Shown here piece after piece: positions 9,033 through 17,367 of a DNA stretch of 64,000 nt; the stretch's first letter is position 1, and each line of letters starts with the position of its first letter. The notes beneath the pieces are model-generated. The model saw only the letters and a list, made by a program, of their open reading frames with translations. It was not told where the DNA came from and did no database searches. The DNA lies in the NCBI GenBank assembly GCA_000245075.1, contig JH599934.1:1-64000 (forward strand), read 5' to 3'. This DNA comes from Acetobacteraceae bacterium AT-5844 (lineage in GTDB: Bacteria; Pseudomonadota; Alphaproteobacteria; Acetobacterales; Acetobacteraceae). Position numbers and translations under genes: made by a program.

Positions 9033-9941
9033 CTACTCCGCGCCGTGCTCCTTGGCATAAGCCGCGACATCGGCATGGGTGGCGAACCACACATCGCCTT
9101 TGGACTTCGCGTGGCGGATCAGCTCCTCCAGAATCCAGATGCGGGAGCGATAGCCAATGATGTGCGGGTGTGTGGTGAGCTGGAACAAACCCCCCGCTTC
9201 ATAGGCCGCGTCGAACTCCCGCCGGAAGATGTCGAATACGGCTTCTGGCGGCGTGTAAGGGCGCAGGGACTGGAAGCGGTGCATCATGAAATACACCGCG
9301 TCGTCCCGCACCCATTCCACCGGCAGCTCGACGATGCCAGTGGCCTCGCCCTCCAGCACCAGCTCATAGCAATCCTCATCCGCCATCAGCGAGGAATCAT
9401 AGAGCAGGCCCATCTCGCGCTCGATGCGGAGCGTGTTCGGGCTGAAATCCCAGGAAGGCGTGCGCAGGCCGACAGGACGAATGCCGGTGATCTTCTCCAG
9501 CGTGTCCGCCGAACGCAGCATCAGCTCCCGCTCTGCCTCATAGGGGAGGACGGAATTGAGCTCGTGAATCCAGCCATGGATGCCGATCTCATGACCCTCC
9601 GCGACCACGCGGCGCTGCTCTTCCTCATGCAGCAGCGCGGCGACCGCGGGCACGTAGAAGGTGGAGGGTACGTCGTGGCGCCGCAGCAGGTCGAGGATGC
9701 GCGGCACGCCGACACGGGGACCATATTGCCCCCAGGCAAGACGGCCGATGGACTTGCCGCCGTCGCGCAGCTCATTGGTCTCGTGGTCGGCGTCGAAGGA
9801 GAGGGCGAAGGCGGCACGTGCGCCGTTCTTCCACCGCTTCGGGCAATAGCGTTGGCCGGCGCGTACCTGATGCACCAGGCCGCGCCAGTGGGATTCCGGC
9901 CACTGCCAGGGCTCCATCGCCTCGGGCTTGTTTTCCGCCAT
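9033..9941 (-). CDS. Polysaccharide deacetylase-family (NodB/CE4) metal-dependent hydrolase
   Basis: This is a 302-residue CE4 fold that would remove acyl groups from amide nitrogen using a divalent metal. The catalytic region is SFDAD at 48-52, followed by HET. The metal motif is H122-x3-H126 (HGWIH), and TTHPHIIG near the C-terminus is the last conserved motif. The overall phrase pattern resembles the CE4 subgroup around Helicobacter PgdA, and allantoinase-like relatives exist, so the substrate could be a small amide and not a polysaccharide. The start at 9941 follows AAGGAATT; an earlier ATG at 9968 would overlap the upstream gene. There is no signal peptide. It is the last gene of the IclR-led operon, which suggests a cytosolic catabolic role. 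Confidence 0.8.
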   Translation of the reverse strand: MAENKPEAMEPWQWPESHWRGLVHQVRAGQRYCPKRWKNGARAAFALSFDADHETNELRDGGKSIGRLAWGQYGPRVGVPRILDLLRRHDVPSTFYVPAVAALLHEEEQRRVVAEGHEIGIHGWIHELNSVLPYEAERELMLRSADTLEKITGIRPVGLRTPSWDFSPNTLRIEREMGLLYDSSLMADEDCYELVLEGEATGIVELPVEWVRDDAVYFMMHRFQSLRPYTPPEAVFDIFRREFDAAYEAGGLFQLTTHPHIIGYRSRIWILEELIRHAKSKGDVWFATHADVAAYAKEHGAE

Positions 9942-9954
9942 GGTTCTGAATTCC

Positions 9955-10707
9955 TTACTTGCCGCCATCGACAGACAGGATCTGCCCGTTGACGAAGCTC
10001 GCCAGATCGGAGGCCAGGAAGAACACGGCCTTCGCGATTTCCTCAGCCGTGCCGAGACGTTTCAGCGCGACATTCTGCACGATCTGCCGCTGCTTCTCCT
10101 CGCTATAGGAGGCCCACTGCTTCTCCGTCGCCTCGTTGGTGCGGACGAAGCCGGGGGCCACGCTGTTCACGCGGATGCCATGCGGGCCGAGTTCATGGGC
10201 CAGCTGGCGCGTCAGCCCCAAAAGCGCATGCTTGGCCGAGCAATAGGCCTGGATGCCGGTGAGCGAGGCCTGCAACGCCGCGCCGGAGGTGATGGTGACG
10301 ATGGCGCCCTGCCGCGCGGCCTTCATGCCCGGTGCCGCCGCGCGGCACAGGGTGAGGGCGGCGCCCAGGTTGATCTCCAGGATGCGGTTGAAATCCGCAT
10401 CCTCCACCTCTTCCAACGGCTTCGGCGTTTGGCCAGCGACACCGCCTGCATTGCAGACCAACACGTCGATCGGTCCGCCCGCGGTGGCCTCGACGCGACG
10501 GATCCACTCGGCGCCGGCCTTGCGGTCCGTGAGGTCCACCTTCTCCGCATGAATGCCGAGGGCGCCGATGGCGGCGAGGTCGGCATCGCGGATGTCGCAG
10601 CCATAGACCGTCGCGCCAGCCTCCTTGAACATCAGGGAGATGGCGCGGCCGAAGCCGATGGAGGCACCGCTGACGGCAATGGTCTTTCCGGTGAAGTCCA
10701 GTTTCAT
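9955..10707 (-). CDS. SDR-family NAD(P)-dependent oxidoreductase
   Basis: This is a classical short-chain dehydrogenase/reductase of 250 residues. The cofactor loop is G14-A-S-I-G-F-G20 (TGxxxGxG with Ser before Gly14), the NAG motif is at 86-88, and the catalytic set is N113, S141, Y155 and K159. The C-terminus ends with the usual GQILSVDGG phrase. It would interconvert an alcohol and a ketone. It overlaps the upstream ketopantoate-reductase-like gene by 4 bases and lies 13 bases before the deacetylase, so it acts in the same pathway. The substrate is not identifiable. Confidence 0.9.
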   Translation of the reverse strand: MKLDFTGKTIAVSGASIGFGRAISLMFKEAGATVYGCDIRDADLAAIGALGIHAEKVDLTDRKAGAEWIRRVEATAGGPIDVLVCNAGGVAGQTPKPLEEVEDADFNRILEINLGAALTLCRAAAPGMKAARQGAIVTITSGAALQASLTGIQAYCSAKHALLGLTRQLAHELGPHGIRVNSVAPGFVRTNEATEKQWASYSEEKQRQIVQNVALKRLGTAEEIAKAVFFLASDLASFVNGQILSVDGGK

Positions 10708-11714
10708 TGCTGCACCAGCTCCAGCAAATTGGCGTCGGATAGTTCGCGCTTTCCGTCCTCGATCTCGTGGATCATCGCCACAAGTCCGGAGAGAGCGGGG
10801 CAGGGAATGCCGTGCTTCGCGCCGATGGTGGCGACGGGTGCGATCTGCACATCCACTTCCGTGCGGCGCTTGCGGATGGCGAGGTCGCGCCAGACGCCGG
10901 AATGCGTCTTCGCATTGGGGCGGTTGAAGGCCACCATGGCCTCCACGCTGGCGCAGGCCTGCTCTTCCGTGGCGCCGGCGGAGAAGGCGGCCGGGTTAAA
11001 GCCGTTGAAGCCGAGAGGAGAGACGCCTTCCGCCTTGGCCACCGCCATCACCTCGCCCGCCAGGGCGCGCCATAGCGGCAGCAGCTCCGGCCGTGCGAGG
11101 CAATCGGCAATGCCGAGCTGCCCCACCGCCTGGGCGAAGAGCAGCGAGCCATAGCCGAGCTTGCCCCACAGATAGGCGGAGATGTCATCGGTGATGATGG
11201 CGTCAGGCTCGAACAGCTTCGCCTCGGCCAGGATATCCTTGAGGCGGTCCGTGATGCTGCCATCAAGCTCGCCGACCACGAAGGCCGCGCGGTTGCCGTA
11301 GAGGATCTCGCCCGGGCCGATCCAGTCCGCGCCGAAGTTGATGAAGGCGCCGACCGTGCGCTCCTTCCCCACCACGCCGGCGATGATGGATTCGCACAGG
11401 CCGTTCTGCAGAGAGACAACATGGCCATCCGGAGCAAGATGCGGCGCGAGGGCGCGCGCGGCCTCTTCCGTATGATGCGCCTTCACCGCGAGGTAGATGC
11501 GCTTCCACTGGCCCTTCAGCTCCTGCGGCAGGAAGGCGGGAGCGGAGACCGTCATCGGGTCCACTGGGCCCGTGATGCGCAGCCCCTGGCGAATGGCGGC
11601 CACATGCTCCGGCACCACATCGACGAAAGTGACGTCGCGGCCGGCACGCACCAGCGCCGCGCCAAAGGTGCCGCCGATGGCGCCGGCACCCCAGATGAGA
11701 ACAGGTTCGCTCAT
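10704..11714 (-). CDS. 2-dehydropantoate 2-reductase-family protein (ApbA/PanE fold)
   Basis: The 336-residue protein has an N-terminal Rossmann domain with G9-A-G-A-I-G14, the family phrases YLAVKAHH (K78) and SLQNG (101-105), and the second-domain catalytic lysine in LWGKLGYG (K185). Canonical PanE reduces ketopantoate to pantoate with NADPH. Here the gene sits in a catabolic operon with a transporter, an SDR and a deacetylase, and Acetobacteraceae genomes carry many PanE paralogues. A different 2-keto acid or hydroxy acid is therefore at least as likely, and panE is not assigned. Confidence 0.85.
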   Translation of the reverse strand: MSEPVLIWGAGAIGGTFGAALVRAGRDVTFVDVVPEHVAAIRQGLRITGPVDPMTVSAPAFLPQELKGQWKRIYLAVKAHHTEEAARALAPHLAPDGHVVSLQNGLCESIIAGVVGKERTVGAFINFGADWIGPGEILYGNRAAFVVGELDGSITDRLKDILAEAKLFEPDAIITDDISAYLWGKLGYGSLLFAQAVGQLGIADCLARPELLPLWRALAGEVMAVAKAEGVSPLGFNGFNPAAFSAGATEEQACASVEAMVAFNRPNAKTHSGVWRDLAIRKRRTEVDVQIAPVATIGAKHGIPCPALSGLVAMIHEIEDGKRELSDANLLELVQQ

Positions 11715-11729
11715 GGTCTCTCTTGCTCC

Positions 11730-13043
11730 TCAGCGCAGCTTCTCATGCGCCGTCTCGCGGAAGCCCCAGATGACGAGGCCGGAAACGACACCGGAGAAGA
11801 TGAGGTAGTAGGTCGGCGAGATCGGCGAGTTGGTGGCGGAGATCAGCCAGGTTGCGATGAAGGGCGCGAAGCCGCCAAAGATGGCCACGGCCACGCTGTA
11901 GCCGGTGGACATCAGCGTCGTGCGCGAATGCGTCGGGAACAGCTCGGACAACGCAGAGGGGCCGGCGCCCGAGAAGGCCGCGATGAACAGGTTGAACACG
12001 ATCTGGACAGCGACGATGGCCGGCAGCGAGGCGCCGGAGAGGATGATGCTGAACAGCGGATAGGGCAGGATGACAAAAGCCGCGCAGCAGGCCAGCAGCA
12101 GCGGCTTGCGCCCGATGCGGTCCGACCACCAGCCAAAGAACGGCGTGGCGAGCACCAGTACGATCAGCGCGACGGCATTGCCCCACAGCGCCTGGGATTG
12201 CGTCAGCCCCGCCTGCTTCGTCAGGAAGGTCGGCATGTAGCTGAGCATGATGTAGTAGGAGACGGTCCAGACCACGGTGAAGCCGAAGGCCTTGCCGAGC
12301 AGCACGATGGGGCTGCCGAGGTCGTGCTTGGCGACCTCCTTCTTGGCCGGTTCCTGCTGGGCTTCGACGAAAGCCGGCGTCTCCTTCAGGTTGCGGCGCA
12401 TATAAACGCCGACGGGCAGCAGAATGCCGCCGAGCAGGAAGGGCACGCGCCACGCCCAGTCCTGCATCTCCTGCGGCGTGAACAGGCCCGCGATGAAGGC
12501 GACGACGACGCTGCCGAGCAGGTTGGAGGCCGCGATGGAGGCCTGGCCGATGCCGCCGAACAGGCCGCGGCGGCCTTCCGGCGCGGATTCCACGATAAAG
12601 GCCGTGGCGCCGCCCCATTCACCGCCCGCCGCGAGGCCCTGGATGAGGCGCATCACCACCAGCAGCACCGGCGCCATGATGCCGATGGTCTCGAAGGTCG
12701 GCAGCAGGCCGATGCCGACCGTGCCCAGCGCCATGCCGAAGATGGTGATGAGCAGCGCGATCTTGCGCCCGCTCTTGTCGCCAATGCGGCCGATGACGAT
12801 GCCGCCGAGCGGACGCGCCAGGAAGCCCACGCCGAATGCCGCGAAGGAAGCCAGGAGCCCCGCCGCCTCGCTGTCGCTCGGGAAGAATTTGTGCGCGATG
12901 GTGGAGGCCAGATAGGCGTAGACGATGAAGTCGTAATATTCGAGCACATTGCCGATGCAGGCCGCGGCGAGTTGCCTGCGCCGTTCGGCGAATGAGAGTG
13001 TGGCGCCTTGTGCCATGGTCGCGCTCTGGGGCGAGGATGCCAT
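11730..13043 (-). CDS. MFS transporter, metabolite:H+ symporter (MHS) type
   Basis: The 437-residue protein has twelve predicted helices. The N-terminal phrase NVLEYYDFIVYAYLA and the loop GRIGDKSGRK are typical of the MHS group (KgtP, ProP, citrate and shikimate symporters), which import organic acids or zwitterions with protons. A second loop, WWSDRIGRKP, begins the second half. It follows the IclR gene by 51 bases and precedes the reductase by 15, so it is probably the uptake step for the compound handled by the three downstream enzymes. ATG 13043 is chosen; ATG 13016 is possible. Confidence 0.88.
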   Translation of the reverse strand: MASSPQSATMAQGATLSFAERRRQLAAACIGNVLEYYDFIVYAYLASTIAHKFFPSDSEAAGLLASFAAFGVGFLARPLGGIVIGRIGDKSGRKIALLITIFGMALGTVGIGLLPTFETIGIMAPVLLVVMRLIQGLAAGGEWGGATAFIVESAPEGRRGLFGGIGQASIAASNLLGSVVVAFIAGLFTPQEMQDWAWRVPFLLGGILLPVGVYMRRNLKETPAFVEAQQEPAKKEVAKHDLGSPIVLLGKAFGFTVVWTVSYYIMLSYMPTFLTKQAGLTQSQALWGNAVALIVLVLATPFFGWWSDRIGRKPLLLACCAAFVILPYPLFSIILSGASLPAIVAVQIVFNLFIAAFSGAGPSALSELFPTHSRTTLMSTGYSVAVAIFGGFAPFIATWLISATNSPISPTYYLIFSGVVSGLVIWGFRETAHEKLR

Positions 13044-13094
13044 CCTGGTACCTTTACGGATGCTGGGAAGGGTCGGTGGATAGGGGGCCGCCGC

Positions 13095-13865
13095 TCATGA
13101 CGCTGCGGGGGCGGAGAGGGCGGCTGTCAGGCGCCGGCCGGCGGCGCGGAGTTCCGCGGCCAGGGCCTCGCTCTTGGTGTGGAAGCGGGTGGTGACGCAG
13201 CCGATATCGAGCGTGGCAGCCACCGCGCCGGTGGAATCGAAGACCGGCACGGCGACACCTGTGCCGCCCAGCACCCACTCCTCCTCGACGATCGCGATAC
13301 CCTCGGCCCGTACGCGGGAGACGATGGCGCGGAGGGCGTCGAGGTCGGTGACGGTGCTCGGGGTCTGCTTCACACGGCGCGTGCTGCGCAGCATGGCCTC
13401 CCCTTGGTCCGGTGGCGCGAAGGCTGTCAGCACACGGCCCATGGCGGTGCAGTAGAACGGCGTGCGGACGCTGATATCGAAATCGTAACGCAGAATTTGC
13501 TGCGACACGACCTTGGCCAGGCAGCGGACGCTGTTGCCTTCCGCCACGCCGATCAGCACTGTCTCGCCCACCGTTTCGCAGAGGGCCTCCATCACCGGCT
13601 TGGCCAGTGCGACGAGGCGCGCGTGCTGCTGCCCGCCCCAGCCGAAACCATGGGTGCGGAAGATGGGGTTCAATGCGTAGCGGTCGGCTTCGTCGCGCGT
13701 GGCATAGCCGCGGCTGACCAGCGTGCGCAGCAGCATGAGCGTGCTGCTCTTGGGCAGGGCCAGGCTGGCGGCGGTCTCCGTGAGCGATACACCCGCCTCG
13801 CGACGGGCGAGATGCTCCAGAAGGTCGAGAACGCGTGCTGCGGAGCGAACAGGATTGTTCAGCAT
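13095..13865 (-). CDS. IclR-family transcriptional regulator (first gene of operon)
   Basis: The 256-residue protein has an N-terminal helix-turn-helix (about residues 5-70; VSLTETAASLALPKSSTLML) and a C-terminal GAF-like effector domain (about 80-245) with conserved phrases FDSTGAVAATL and CVTTRFH. It is the first gene of the five-gene operon running down to 9033, and an inverted repeat lies 7 bases upstream of its start. It probably regulates itself and the transport/catabolic genes in response to the substrate. Confidence 0.88.
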   Translation of the reverse strand: MLNNPVRSAARVLDLLEHLARREAGVSLTETAASLALPKSSTLMLLRTLVSRGYATRDEADRYALNPIFRTHGFGWGGQQHARLVALAKPVMEALCETVGETVLIGVAEGNSVRCLAKVVSQQILRYDFDISVRTPFYCTAMGRVLTAFAPPDQGEAMLRSTRRVKQTPSTVTDLDALRAIVSRVRAEGIAIVEEEWVLGGTGVAVPVFDSTGAVAATLDIGCVTTRFHTKSEALAAELRAAGRRLTAALSAPAAS

Positions 13866-13872
13866 GTTGAAC

Positions 13873-13888
13873 CGTGATCAGAATCACG
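13873..13888. promoter_or_regulatory. Inverted repeat, putative IclR autoregulatory operator
   Basis: CGTGATCAGAATCACG has perfect 6-base arms (CGTGAT/ATCACG) around CAGA, just upstream of the IclR start at 13865. A protein bound here would block initiation of the operon. The function is inferred. Confidence 0.5.
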
Positions 13889-13957
13889 AACACGCTAAAG
13901 ACGGTTACGGAGATGTGTCAATGCCGCCGCAACCCCGGGGGCCGGCGCCATGGATGA

Positions 13958-13976
13958 GCCCCGCGCCGCCCGGGGC
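13958..13976 (-). terminator. GC-rich stem-loop after the amidohydrolase gene
   Basis: The arms GCCCCG (13958-13963) and CGGGGC (13971-13976) enclose a 7-base loop. It is 49 bases past the amidohydrolase stop on the minus strand. No strong T run follows, so the call is tentative. Confidence 0.4.
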
Positions 13977-14024
13977 GCGCTGTGCGGCCGTGAGAGTCGC
14001 GCCGGCGTCCCTGGGCGGTGCCGC

Positions 14025-15683
14025 TCAGAAGCCGCCGTGTACGAGGCGCCCTTCGAACAGTGTCGCCATCACCTGGGTCCCGGCGATGGCCATGGGGTCG
14101 ATGCTCATGAGGTCCCGGTCCAGCACGATCAGGTCGGCGGAGAGGCCCGGCGACAGCTGGCCGGTCCGGTCTCCAAGCCGCATGGCCCGGGCGGGGTTGC
14201 GGGTATAGAGCGGCAGGGCCTGCTCCAGGCTTAGCGCCTGCTCCGGCCGGTGCGCGCCTGGAAAGCGGCCCGTGCCATCGCGCCGCGTCACCATACCGCA
14301 CAGTGACAGCCAGGGGTCGAGGTCTGGCGAGATGGTCATCCAATCGGACCCCACGGCGATGTCGGCACCGGAAGCAAGGATATCGCGGATGGGCCAGGCC
14401 CGTGCGTAGCGTGCCTTCCCCACCACCCGCTCATGGGTCAGGCTGGCGGAGTTGGGGAACCACAGCGGCGGGTTCATATCCGCCAGCACATTCAGCTTGC
14501 GCAGGCGCGGAATGTCCTGTTCACGGATGAACTGGCCATGGGCGATCTGGTGCTGCACCCCGGCGCCGTTACGCGCACGCACGCGCTCCACCGCGTCCAG
14601 CACGGTGAGGACGGCGCGGTCGCCAATGGCATGCACCTTCACGCCCATGCCCTCGGCGTCGAAATCCGCGATGGCCTCCGCCAGCTGTTGCACGTCCAGC
14701 GTCATGGCAATGGGCGGCTCGCTGGCCGGGGCGGTGGCATAGGGTTCCAGCATGGCGGCGGTGCGAAGGGAGGGCACGCCGTCCAGGAAGATCTTCGCGA
14801 AGTCGGCCACCATATGCGGCCCGCACAAGGCCTTGCGGTTGCGCCGCAGCTCTGCGGCCTCGGCGGCGTCATAGCCCATGCTGGTAGGGCTCAGCGCCAG
14901 GTTGAAGCCGGCCCAGCAGGTGAGCCCGCCCTCATCCTCCAGCGCGCGGAACGTCCTCAGCATGTCCAGCGTGGCGCTGGCATCGCAGAAGCCGGTCAGG
15001 CCGAGGCCGTTGAGGTAGCGCATGGCCTGCCGCGCCACGTCCAGCATTTCCGCCGCATTCAGCGCGGGGATGGCGTCGCGCACCGGCCAGCTCGCGGTCT
15101 CATGCAGCAGGCCGGTGGGCTGACCGGCGGCGTCGCGGACAATTTCGCCATCCTGTGGATCGGGCGTCGATGCGGTGATGCCGGCACGTGCCAGGGCCAC
15201 GGAATTGGCGAAGCGCCCGTGGCCGCTGACATGGGTCAGCGACACCGGCCGGCCATGGCTGACCGCATCCAGCGCCGCCAGAGCGCCGGGTTGCTCCATG
15301 GCGGCCAGCGCGGCCGGGCCATAGGGGCCGGCCGTGACCCATTCCCGCCCGCTGGGCGCCTGTGCGGCAGCGCCGACCTTGGCCAGCACCGCCGCGAAAT
15401 CATCCGCCGGGTCGAGCGGCGTGGAGTACAGCCGGATGGTCATGCTGGTAAGCAGATGCATGTGAAAGTCGATCAGCCCGGGCATGACCATCCGGCCGCC
15501 GAGATCGACCCGCCGCGTCGCCGGGCCGCATAGCGCTTCCAGCGTCGCCATGCTGCCCACAGCCAGAATGCGGCTGCCGCCGATGGCGATGGCCTCCACC
15601 AGCGGGTTGGCGGGGTCCATGGTGCGGATCACGCCACGATGCAGCAGCAGCTCGGCGCGGGGCTGGTTGTGTGTCGTGCTCAT
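14025..15683 (-). CDS. Amidohydrolase, YtcJ-like (amidohydrolase 3 family)
   Basis: The 552-residue metal-dependent hydrolase has the composite beta-sandwich/TIM-barrel architecture. The first metal motif is H74-x-H76 in MPGLIDFHMHLL. Later family phrases include KVHAIGDRA and GSDWMTISPDLDPW. The family hydrolyses C-N bonds in exocyclic amides, for example N-substituted formamides. The start at 15683 is chosen because its ATG overlaps the stop of the upstream binding-protein gene (ATGA). Co-transcription with a family 5 binding protein, and an upstream aminotransferase, suggests uptake of an amide- or peptide-like compound, hydrolysis, then transamination. The substrate is not known. Confidence 0.85.
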   Translation of the reverse strand: MSTTHNQPRAELLLHRGVIRTMDPANPLVEAIAIGGSRILAVGSMATLEALCGPATRRVDLGGRMVMPGLIDFHMHLLTSMTIRLYSTPLDPADDFAAVLAKVGAAAQAPSGREWVTAGPYGPAALAAMEQPGALAALDAVSHGRPVSLTHVSGHGRFANSVALARAGITASTPDPQDGEIVRDAAGQPTGLLHETASWPVRDAIPALNAAEMLDVARQAMRYLNGLGLTGFCDASATLDMLRTFRALEDEGGLTCWAGFNLALSPTSMGYDAAEAAELRRNRKALCGPHMVADFAKIFLDGVPSLRTAAMLEPYATAPASEPPIAMTLDVQQLAEAIADFDAEGMGVKVHAIGDRAVLTVLDAVERVRARNGAGVQHQIAHGQFIREQDIPRLRKLNVLADMNPPLWFPNSASLTHERVVGKARYARAWPIRDILASGADIAVGSDWMTISPDLDPWLSLCGMVTRRDGTGRFPGAHRPEQALSLEQALPLYTRNPARAMRLGDRTGQLSPGLSADLIVLDRDLMSIDPMAIAGTQVMATLFEGRLVHGGF

Positions 15684-17263
15684 GCCGGCTTTACGTTCCA
15701 GAACAGCGGAAAGCCCTTGGAGAGGCCGGTGATCTCCTTCCGCCACGCTGCCTGCGGGCGATACTGGCCGAGCGGAATGTAAGGCACATCCTTCCAGGCC
15801 TGCATTTGCAGATCCCGACAGATGCGCTGCTGCGTGGACAGGTCCGGTGCCTCGAACCACGCGGTGCGCAGCCGTTCGATCTCGGCCGATTCCAGCCAGC
15901 CGCCCGCCGCCTTGCCATCGCCACGTAGCGTGACGCTGACAGCAGGATTCGCGAGATCATTGCCCGACCAGGTGCCGACGAAGGCGCTCCAGCCGCCCTT
16001 CTCCGTGGGTTGGTTGCTTGTGCGCCGCTGCATGACGGTGCCCCAATCGGTGGAGATGTAGTCCACATTCATGCCGATGCGGGAAAGGGTGTCCTGCACC
16101 ACCATGCTCATGGCGTTGATCGATTCGATATTGGAGGCGCCAAGCAGCACCACCTTCTCGCCCTTGTATCCAGCCTCCGTCAGTTCCCGCCGGGCCTTCT
16201 CCAGGTCGCGCGGCGCGGACATCACTGTCGTGCCGGCGTCGGAGGCCATGGGCGTGTCAGGGGTGAAGAAGCCGACATCGGCGCGCCAGAGGGAGGCGTC
16301 GTCGCCTGCCACGGCTGTCATGCAGGCCTTCTGGTCCAGCGCGCTCAATAACGCGCGCCGAATGGCGGGATTGTTGAAGGGCGGGTGCAGATGGTTGATA
16401 CGCAGCACACCGATGGTGCCGGTCGGGTCGACGTTCCGCACAGCCACATTGCGGTTGCGGAGCAGTGGCGGCAGCAGGTCGAAGCTTGGCGTTTCCAGCC
16501 AGTCCACCTCGCCCGCCTGCAGCGCGGCGGCGGCGGTGCCACTATCGGGCACGCTGTGCCATTCGACGCGGCCGAAATGCACGACCTTGGCGCCGGCGAG
16601 GAAGCTGGAGTTACCAGGTGCCGGGGCGTATTTCTCGAACTTGCTGTAGACGGCGCGGGAGCCGGGGATGCGCTCCTCCGCCACGAAGCGGAAGGGGCCG
16701 CTGCCCACCATCTCCGTGACCTGCGTGGTGGCGGGCGTCGCGGCCAGCCGCGCGGGCATGATGGCGCACATCAACGGGTTGCCCTTGGCCAGCGCCGTCG
16801 GCAGAAGCGGGAAGGGGCGGCTGAGACGGAAGCGGATTTCCTTGTCGCCTGCGGCGGAAAGCTCCTCCGTTACCGCCATCAGCACCTGGCCGAAGGCATC
16901 GACGCTGGCCCAGCGGCGGATGGAGGCGACACAATCGGCGGCCAGCACCGGCGTGCCGTCATGGAACAGCAGGCCGTCCCGCAAGGTCAGGCGCCAGAGC
17001 CGGCCATCATTTTCCACGACATGGCCCGCCACCATCTGCGGCTGCGGCATGAAATGCTCGTCCAGCCCGTAGAGCGTATCGAACACCATGAAGCCGTGGT
17101 TGCGGGTGACGTAAGCCAGCGTCCAGATCGGGTCGATGATCGCCAGATCGCTGCTGGGCACGAAGCGCAGCGGCCGCGCCGCCTGGGCGCGCGCGAGGCG
17201 GGGTGTGAAGAGCGGCAGGCTGGTGGCGGCGCCTATAGCGCTCAGAACATCGCGACGACGCAT
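15680..17263 (-). CDS. ABC transporter solute-binding protein, family 5 (DppA/OppA-like), Tat-type signal
   Basis: This is a 527-residue periplasmic receptor of the SBP_bac_5 family. The N-terminus MRRRDVLSAIGAATSLP carries a twin-arginine-type signal, with cleavage probably after LARAQA near residue 28. The family phrase ending LYGLDEHFMPQPQMV is followed by DGLLFHDGTPV near residue 100. No permease or ATPase genes adjoin it. The importer at the left edge of the window (1-3212) belongs to the matching class and could be its partner, but that is inference across 12 kb. It is translationally coupled to the amidohydrolase. Confidence 0.88.
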   Translation of the reverse strand: MRRRDVLSAIGAATSLPLFTPRLARAQAARPLRFVPSSDLAIIDPIWTLAYVTRNHGFMVFDTLYGLDEHFMPQPQMVAGHVVENDGRLWRLTLRDGLLFHDGTPVLAADCVASIRRWASVDAFGQVLMAVTEELSAAGDKEIRFRLSRPFPLLPTALAKGNPLMCAIMPARLAATPATTQVTEMVGSGPFRFVAEERIPGSRAVYSKFEKYAPAPGNSSFLAGAKVVHFGRVEWHSVPDSGTAAAALQAGEVDWLETPSFDLLPPLLRNRNVAVRNVDPTGTIGVLRINHLHPPFNNPAIRRALLSALDQKACMTAVAGDDASLWRADVGFFTPDTPMASDAGTTVMSAPRDLEKARRELTEAGYKGEKVVLLGASNIESINAMSMVVQDTLSRIGMNVDYISTDWGTVMQRRTSNQPTEKGGWSAFVGTWSGNDLANPAVSVTLRGDGKAAGGWLESAEIERLRTAWFEAPDLSTQQRICRDLQMQAWKDVPYIPLGQYRPQAAWRKEITGLSKGFPLFWNVKPA

Positions 17264-17307
17264 TCTCGGAAACCTCCTGTACCGGTCAAGATCTCTGGGC
17301 CGTGAGA

Positions 17308-17347
17308 GGCCCTTCCCGCCGGTTTCTCCGGCTTATGCGGAAGGGCC
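17308..17347 (-). terminator. Stem-loop downstream of the aminotransferase gene
   Basis: The outer arms GGCCCTTCC (17308-17316) and GGAAGGGCC (17339-17347) flank an inner perfect stem GCCGG/CCGGC (318-322 with 328-332 in the same hundred) and a TTTCT loop. It lies 20 bases past the aminotransferase stop and before the binding-protein start. It would separate or attenuate the two transcription units. Confidence 0.6.
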
Positions 17348-17367
17348 GAGGCGTGGTCGGCGGCGCC

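Noticed and set aside
10704-11714. Assignment as panE of pantothenate synthesis
   Set aside because: The operon context is catabolic and the fold is shared by many paralogues, so the biosynthetic name is not justified.
11421-12995. A 524-codon plus-strand open frame across the reductase and MFS genes
   Set aside because: It spans two genes with clear motifs on the other strand and is highly charged and low-complexity, as expected of a shadow in GC-rich DNA.
15683-15860. N-terminal extension of the amidohydrolase frame
   Set aside because: It lies inside the binding-protein gene; the ATG at 15683 overlaps that gene's stop in the usual coupled manner.
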